Below, one piece after another: positions 62,967 through 64,000 of a stretch of DNA of 64,000 bases. The first letter of the stretch is position 1. The number at the start of each line of letters is the position of its first letter. Below the pieces are notes generated by a model. The model saw nothing but the letters and a program-made list of their open reading frames with translations. It searched no databases and was not told the origin of the DNA. Position numbers and translations under genes: made by a program. Source of the DNA: Ensifer aridi (GTDB lineage Bacteria > Pseudomonadota > Alphaproteobacteria > Rhizobiales > Rhizobiaceae); assembly GCF_002078505.1 (NCBI RefSeq), contig NZ_LUAV01000033.1, positions 91,153 through 155,152 on the forward strand. Reading direction: 5' to 3'.

Positions 62967-63057
62967 TGTCTGCAAAACCGCCCCTGACATGGCGGCTGTA
63001 GGCCTGTTCGCCCAAGGGATTGAAACGCCGATAGCGGCAACCCTTGAAAGGCATGAA

Positions 63058-63690
63058 ATGGCAATCTCAAAAATTGAAGACGCAATAGCGGTCCTGGCGC
63101 GCGGCGGCATGATAGTTGCCGTGGACGACGAGGATCGTGAGAACGAGGGCGATATTATCGTCGCCTCTGAGGCCGTGACGCCACAGACGATCGCGTTCAT
63201 GATGAAACATGCCCGCGGACTCATCTGCGTGGCAATGGAGGGCAGGCGACTCGACGCGCTCGAGATCCCGCTGATGGTTCCGCAGAACACCGAGCTGCAC
63301 AAGACAGCCTTCACCGTTTCCGTCGACTACCTGCCCGGAACGACCACTGGCATTTCCGCCGCCGACCGCGCAGCGACGGTCAAGGCGCTAATGGATCCCG
63401 CCGCCCAACCGGCGGAATTCGCCCGACCGGGCCACATTTTTCCCCTCAGGGCCCATCCAAACGGTGTGCTCGGCCGTCCAGGGCACACGGAGGCTGCAAT
63501 TGAGCTTGCGCGTCTTGCCGGCAAGGCCGCCTCGGGGGTGATCTGCGAAGTCGCCAATGACGATGGAACGATGGCAAGGCTTCCGGAGCTTATTGTCTTC
63601 GCCGAGACGCACGGGATGCCGTTGATCACCATCAAGGACCTGATCAACTTTGTCGAAGAGCTGTCGGCCGACACTGCAGACGCTGCCTGA
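63058..63690 (+). CDS. ribB: 3,4-dihydroxy-2-butanone-4-phosphate synthase (RibB)
   Basis: 210-residue enzyme converting ribulose-5-phosphate to DHBP for riboflavin synthesis. Key motifs: GGMIVAVDDEDRENEGD (Asp/Glu active-site loop), MKHARGLICVAM, GISAADRAATVKAL, FARPGHIFPLRAHPNGVLGRPGHTEAA and VICEVANDDGTM. No GTP cyclohydrolase (RibA) domain is attached. The ATG at 63058 is chosen from GAAAGGC 7 bases upstream; frames extending to 62923 cross the riboswitch. Its substrate comes from the pentose pathway that the neighbouring Tkt feeds. Confidence 0.94.
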   Translation: MAISKIEDAIAVLARGGMIVAVDDEDRENEGDIIVASEAVTPQTIAFMMKHARGLICVAMEGRRLDALEIPLMVPQNTELHKTAFTVSVDYLPGTTTGISAADRAATVKALMDPAAQPAEFARPGHIFPLRAHPNGVLGRPGHTEAAIELARLAGKAASGVICEVANDDGTMARLPELIVFAETHGMPLITIKDLINFVEELSADTADAA

Positions 63691-64000
63691 TACGACAAAA
63701 CATGAAAGAGAAGGGCTCTGCCCCAGTCCGTTGACAAATCCGTCGATCTTTCGGCGGGTCTTTGTTTTGTTTTGTTGCTTTGGGCGCGGACGGAGGAGGT
63801 TTCAGTTAGTCACTTCCAACACGAGGTCAACGCCACGGCCGCAAATTTGGCAATCCGATTGGCTTGCCTTAAAGACCTAGCGCAGAGGTGAGATCGTCCG
63901 GACTTCGCGGGCTGCTGGGAACGTCTCCAAGAGGCGCACTTTGGGACGCCCGCGGCGTTCACCGCGGGCGACCGCTTTGGGTCCAGGCTGTGTGAAAACG
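63691..64000. other. 3' end of window
   Basis: After the ribB terminator no gene is supported. A perfect hairpin CGCCCGCGG-6-CCGCGGGCG lies at about 63947-63970. The last bases (GGCTGTGTGAAAACG) resemble the terminal repeat of some rhizobial insertion sequences, but the element would lie outside the window. Confidence 0.35.
63740..63777 (+). terminator. rho-independent terminator of ribB
   Basis: Stem CCGTCGA/TCGGCGG with loop TCTT (63740-63757) followed by a T-rich tail (GTCTTTGTTTTGTTTTG). Confidence 0.75.

Overview
The window looks like part of a large rhizobial (Sinorhizobium/Ensifer-type) plasmid. It carries a Ti-type oriT flanked by divergent traCDG and traA, a complete virB1-virB11 type IV secretion operon next to an RctA-like winged-helix regulator, the set of conserved unknown-function genes common on rhizobial plasmids (ParB-like, DUF932, DUF1173, Toprim, DUF2493, DUF736), and a sugar or polyol catabolic locus. 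No repABC or chromosomal core block is visible. Genus-level placement is inferred from gene content only.

Layout. 1-9.6 kb is accessory DNA with decay: a partial DUF2243-type membrane protein, an NRAMP-like transporter coupled to a tiny membrane protein, a frameshifted stand-alone LigD-type DNA ligase, a PhnA-like membrane protein, an ABC-transporter relic, a divergent TetR/SDR pair, and about 1.2 kb of near-empty DNA. 9.6-20.2 kb is rctA-like, trbM-like and virB1-B11, with an EexN-like lipoprotein between virB5 and virB6. 20.5-29.1 kb is metabolic and signalling cargo: CHASE4-GGDEF-EAL, an NmrA-type protein, a CPA2 K+/H+ antiporter, and a DASS-type permease with glycerate kinase. 29.5-43.3 kb is plasmid backbone of mostly unknown function, including a toxin-antitoxin pair and a 133-bp palindromic element. 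Between 33.0 and 34.5 kb lies an odd run of very short genes separated by four tRNA-like elements, all on the minus strand. 43.3-48.7 kb is traG-traD-traC, oriT and traA.

49.2-62.4 kb is a SorC-controlled carbohydrate locus. The minus-strand operon encodes a two-subunit transketolase, an FGGY kinase, the SorC regulator and an SDR. The divergent plus-strand operon encodes an RbsC/RbsB/RbsA-type ABC importer, a second SDR and triose-phosphate isomerase, followed by a full-length transketolase and a transaldolase. The transaldolase has an in-frame TAA at codon 19. Three related near-palindromes sit before the transketolase operon, before the importer operon and before sorC, and are probable SorC operators. 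The inferred route is import, oxidation by an SDR, phosphorylation by the kinase, cleavage by the split transketolase, and handling of products by Tpi and Tkt. The window ends with an FMN riboswitch controlling ribB and a good terminator.

The signals most worth a second look are the tRNA-like/small-gene array, the nonsense-interrupted transaldolase, the SorC operator set with the split transketolase, and the 133-bp palindrome.
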